This document shows positions 61,645 to 64,000 of a stretch of DNA of 64,000 bases, piece after piece (position 1 is the stretch's first letter; each line of letters opens with the position of its first letter). The notes under the pieces were generated by a model. That model was not told the DNA's origin. It saw only the letters and a list, made by a program, of their open reading frames with translations, and did no database searches. This stretch comes from an uncultured Altererythrobacter sp. (GTDB taxonomy: Bacteria; Pseudomonadota; Alphaproteobacteria; Sphingomonadales; Sphingomonadaceae), in contig CAJXJY010000011.1 of NCBI GenBank assembly GCA_913055875.1, positions 56,374-120,373 on the forward strand. Direction: 5' to 3'. Position numbers and translations under genes: made by a program.

Positions 61645-62814
61645 TCAGACCGCGATTTCGACCCCGCCCTCGTCCGCGCTGCGATACATCGCTTCGATCA
61701 GACGGATGTCGCGCAGACCCATTTCGCCGGGCGTGCGGTGCGGGCGGCCTTCGCGCACCGCCTCGCCGAACCCGTCGAGCTGGCCGGCGAACTGGCTCGC
61801 CGGCGTGCCCGCGCCGATCTTGCGGCGACCGCCGTCTTGGAGGATCAGCGTGTTATCGTAATAGGTGGTGGCAAGCGGCATGGTGATCGAGGCCTGCGCG
61901 CCGAAATAGGTCTGGCGGCTGGCGAAGGGCCGATAGCAATAGGAGCTCGAACCCGAGACGATCAGCCCGCTCGCCATCGTCATGCGCCAGTCGAGACCGC
62001 CTTCGACTTCGGAGAAGCGCGGATCCTCGCGCGGATAGGCATAGAGCGCGCTGACCGAGACGGGCTTGTCACCGTCGAGCATCATCAGCGAGGTGTTGAG
62101 GCCGTATATCCCGATATCGTACATCGAGCCGCCCCCGGCGAGCGGCTGCTCCAGCCGCCATTTGTGCGGCGGCCAGTCGGGATTGGCGTCGAAGCCGTGT
62201 TCGGCGCGGATCTGCCGCAACGGGCCGAGCTCGCCGCCGCCGATCCGGCGCAGCGCCTCGCGGTTGGTCGGCTCGAAATGCACCCGATAGCCGATCCCCA
62301 GCCGCCGATCCGCCTTGCGCGCCGCCTCGACCATTGCCTCGCATTCGGCGCTGGTCGAGGCCATCGGCTTCTCGCACAGCACATGCTTGCCCGCTTCGAG
62401 CGCGCGGATCGTATATTCGGCGTGCAGGCCGACGGGCAGCGCGATGAACACGCAATCGATCTCGTCGTCTTTGGCCATATCGTCATAATCGTCGTAGCCG
62501 TAGAAGCGCGACACGCCGTAGCGTTTGCCGAGCGTGCGCGCCTTGTCCGGATTGCCCGATACGAACGCGGTCATCCGCGACAGGCGCGCGTCGCCGAATG
62601 CGGGCATGATCTGCCCGACCGCGTAGGTTCCCAGTCCTACGATCGCCCAGCGCATGCGCTGCCCGGCAGGTTCGGGCAGGCGCGGATTGCCGAGCAGCGG
62701 CTGACCCTCGGCCTGCTGCGCTTGCGCACGGCTTGCGGCTAGGCCGAGCGCGCCCGCCACCCCTCCCGCCAGCATTGCGCGGCGCGAGAGACCCGGCTGT
62801 TCGTCGTCGGACAT
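61645..62814 (-). CDS. Gfo/Idh/MocA-family oxidoreductase, Tat-exported (glucose-fructose oxidoreductase-like)
   Basis: ATG 62814 follows AGAGGAA and gives 389 aa. It starts with LSRRAMLAGGVAGALG, a twin-arginine signal, as in Zymomonas glucose-fructose oxidoreductase, which carries its cofactor through the Tat system. The Rossmann motif VGLGTYAVG, CEKPMAS, YRVHFEPTNREALRRI and GGGSMYDIGIYGLNT are family hallmarks. It may oxidise a sugar in the periplasm to a lactone while reducing a ketose, or act on a disaccharide. The operator at 62838 links it to the xylan regulon. Confidence 0.87.
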   Translation of the reverse strand: MSDDEQPGLSRRAMLAGGVAGALGLAASRAQAQQAEGQPLLGNPRLPEPAGQRMRWAIVGLGTYAVGQIMPAFGDARLSRMTAFVSGNPDKARTLGKRYGVSRFYGYDDYDDMAKDDEIDCVFIALPVGLHAEYTIRALEAGKHVLCEKPMASTSAECEAMVEAARKADRRLGIGYRVHFEPTNREALRRIGGGELGPLRQIRAEHGFDANPDWPPHKWRLEQPLAGGGSMYDIGIYGLNTSLMMLDGDKPVSVSALYAYPREDPRFSEVEGGLDWRMTMASGLIVSGSSSYCYRPFASRQTYFGAQASITMPLATTYYDNTLILQDGGRRKIGAGTPASQFAGQLDGFGEAVREGRPHRTPGEMGLRDIRLIEAMYRSADEGGVEIAV

Positions 62815-62837
62815 GATGCATTCCTCTCGTTGCAAAA

Positions 62838-62851
62838 TGATAGCGTTATCA
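62838..62851. promoter_or_regulatory. Operator variant upstream of the Tat-exported oxidoreductase
   Basis: TGATAGCGTTATCA differs from consensus by GG to GA on one side and CC to TC on the other, and by C to T at the centre. It remains nearly palindromic and lies 24 nt before the ATG. Confidence 0.7.
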
Positions 62852-62888
62852 TGAATCGGCGCAAGCTCCTGCCCGGGAAGCCCGGCCA

Positions 62889-64000
62889 TCAACGCGGAAG
62901 GTCTTGCGCGATTTCCTTCACGGCCTGCCATCCCTCCTCGACATGCGACCATGTGGTGTAGGTCTGCCCGATCGCGAAGCGCAGCACGGTGTCGCCACGG
63001 TGGTGCGTCCTGGTCAGGTAAGTTCGCCCGCTATCGTTGATCCGGTGCAGCAGCTGCGTATTCAACGCGTCGAGATCGCCGCCATACCCATCCGGGGCGT
63101 AACGGAACGACAGCAGCGACAGGCGCGGTTCGGTGGTCAGCTCGAAGTTCGGTTCGCGCCGGACGATCTGCGCCAGCCGCCCGGCCCAGGCGATATGATC
63201 GCGCACCATGCCGCGCAGCCGATCCGCGCCGTAGGATCGCAGCACGAACCACAGCTTGAGCGCGCGGAAACGCCGCCCGAGCGCGATGCTCCAGTCGCGG
63301 TATTCGGGCATGCCCTCGCCGATCGCAGATTCGAGATAGGCGGGCGTCAGCGTCAGTGCCTCGACCAGCCGTTGCGGATCGCGCATGAAGAAGGCCGAAC
63401 AGTCGAAATTGGTGAACAGCCATTTGTGCGGATTGAAGACGAAGCTGTCGGCGAGTTCGATCCCGTCCGCGAGCGGGCGCACCTCGGGCAGGATCAGCGC
63501 GCTGCCCGCCCATGCCCCGTCAATGTGGAAATGAATGTTCTCGGCGCGCGCGATCTCTCCGATCTCGCGCAGCGGGTCGACCGAACCGAGCCCCGTCCCG
63601 CCGAAGCATGAGGTTATGCAGGCCGGTATCTTCCCGGCGGCGCGGTCTCCCGCAATCGCCTTGCGTAGTTGCGCGGCGTCGAGCCCGAGGTCGTCCGCGA
63701 CGGGAATCTTGCGCACATTGTCGCTGCCGAGCCCCGCGATCCGCGCCGCTTTCTCGACCGAGGAATGCGCCTCGGCCGAAGTATAGACAACCAGCGGCGC
63801 TTCGATGGCGGCCAGACCGGCTGCGGCCACCCGGCCATCGGTCGCGTGGTTGCAGCCGGCGAGCAGCGCGCACAGATTGGCACTCGAAGCCGAATCCTGG
63901 ATCGAGCCGGTGAAGCCAGCCGGCAGGCCGAGCAGTTCGCGCAGCCACTCCATCATCCGCATTTCGAGCTCGGTCGCGGCGGGCGAGGGTTCCCACAGCA
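62889..64000 (-). CDS. PLP-dependent aromatic-L-amino-acid decarboxylase-type enzyme, N-terminus cut by window edge
   Basis: The visible 370 codons run to the window edge without a start; the first complete codons read LWEPSPAATELE, as in group II decarboxylases. SFVFNPHKWLF holds the PLP lysine, HFHIDGAWAGSALILPEVR supplies the Asp, and YRDWSIALGRRFRALKLWFVLRSYG is the conserved C-terminal part. It would decarboxylate an aromatic amino acid (Tyr, DOPA or Trp types); the residues for specificity cannot be read with confidence. No operator is present, and it seems outside the regulon. Confidence 0.88.
   Translation of the reverse strand, partial: LWEPSPAATELEMRMMEWLRELLGLPAGFTGSIQDSASSANLCALLAGCNHATDGRVAAAGLAAIEAPLVVYTSAEAHSSVEKAARIAGLGSDNVRKIPVADDLGLDAAQLRKAIAGDRAAGKIPACITSCFGGTGLGSVDPLREIGEIARAENIHFHIDGAWAGSALILPEVRPLADGIELADSFVFNPHKWLFTNFDCSAFFMRDPQRLVEALTLTPAYLESAIGEGMPEYRDWSIALGRRFRALKLWFVLRSYGADRLRGMVRDHIAWAGRLAQIVRREPNFELTTEPRLSLLSFRYAPDGYGGDLDALNTQLLHRINDSGRTYLTRTHHRGDTVLRFAIGQTYTTWSHVEEGWQAVKEIAQDLPR

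Noticed and set aside
1..64000. CRISPR arrays, rRNA or tRNA genes
   Set aside because: No regularly spaced repeats and no rRNA sequence or tRNA cloverleaf was noticed in the intergenic gaps; a tool such as tRNAscan would be decisive.

Overview
The window looks like a chromosomal segment of a GC-rich sphingomonad (Sphingomonadales, probably Erythrobacteraceae or a relative). The signs are a TonB-dependent receptor of the Xanthomonas/Caulobacter type, a D-mannonate dehydratase whose active-site residues fall at the positions known from the Novosphingobium enzyme, the short repeat family with core CTTCGACAGGCTCAGG, and dense ATGA-coupled operons. This was read from sequence alone; no database search was possible.

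Layout. 1-1.8 kb: an IS1595/ISXO2-type transposase overlapping by 8 nt a phage-type gene, possibly BstA-like, that leaves the window. 2-6.5 kb: acyl-CoA genes (AMACR/CaiB-type racemase, crotonase, thiolase, MaoC hydratase) and a TSUP exporter. 6.5-62.9 kb: a very large plant-cell-wall (glucuronoxylan plus glucan/mannan) utilization region, interrupted at 33.6-36.3 kb by an island of different composition holding two unknown genes. 62.9 kb to the end: a truncated PLP-dependent aromatic amino-acid decarboxylase.

How the xylan region works (inference from families). Secreted, lipoprotein and periplasmic enzymes (GH10 xylanase, GH67 alpha-glucuronidase, GH43, four GH3, three GH5, an SGNH/SASA esterase, a tandem carbohydrate-binding-type protein) act with one TonB-dependent receptor. 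Import across the inner membrane would use an ExuT-like carrier, an FHS-type MFS carrier, a XylE-like carrier and a DUF4212/SSS symporter pair. Xylose can be oxidised through a complete Weimberg route, all encoded here: xylose dehydrogenase, xylonolactonase, xylonate dehydratase, 2-keto-3-deoxyxylonate dehydratase and 2-oxoglutarate semialdehyde dehydrogenase. Glucuronate goes through UxaC, UxuB and ManD to 2-keto-3-deoxygluconate; the kinase and aldolase for the last steps are not in the window.

Regulation. A 14-bp palindrome, consensus TGGTAGCGCTACCA, occurs eleven times in front of, or in the first codons of, nearly every transcription unit of the region and nowhere that I saw in the flanking acyl-CoA block. 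It matches what I recall of the Caulobacter xylose (XylR) operator. A LacI-family regulator lies between the GH67 and xylonate dehydratase genes and is the obvious candidate to bind it.

Most unusual content. Next to the receptor sit three tryptophan-halogenase-type flavoproteins with intact key residues, one degenerate relative, and a JmjC/cupin_8 protein (a second JmjC protein is at 20.4 kb). The first two flavoproteins and the JmjC gene are translationally coupled, and the group starts at an operator of the xylan regulon. This suggests an uncharacterised modification system tied to polysaccharide uptake.
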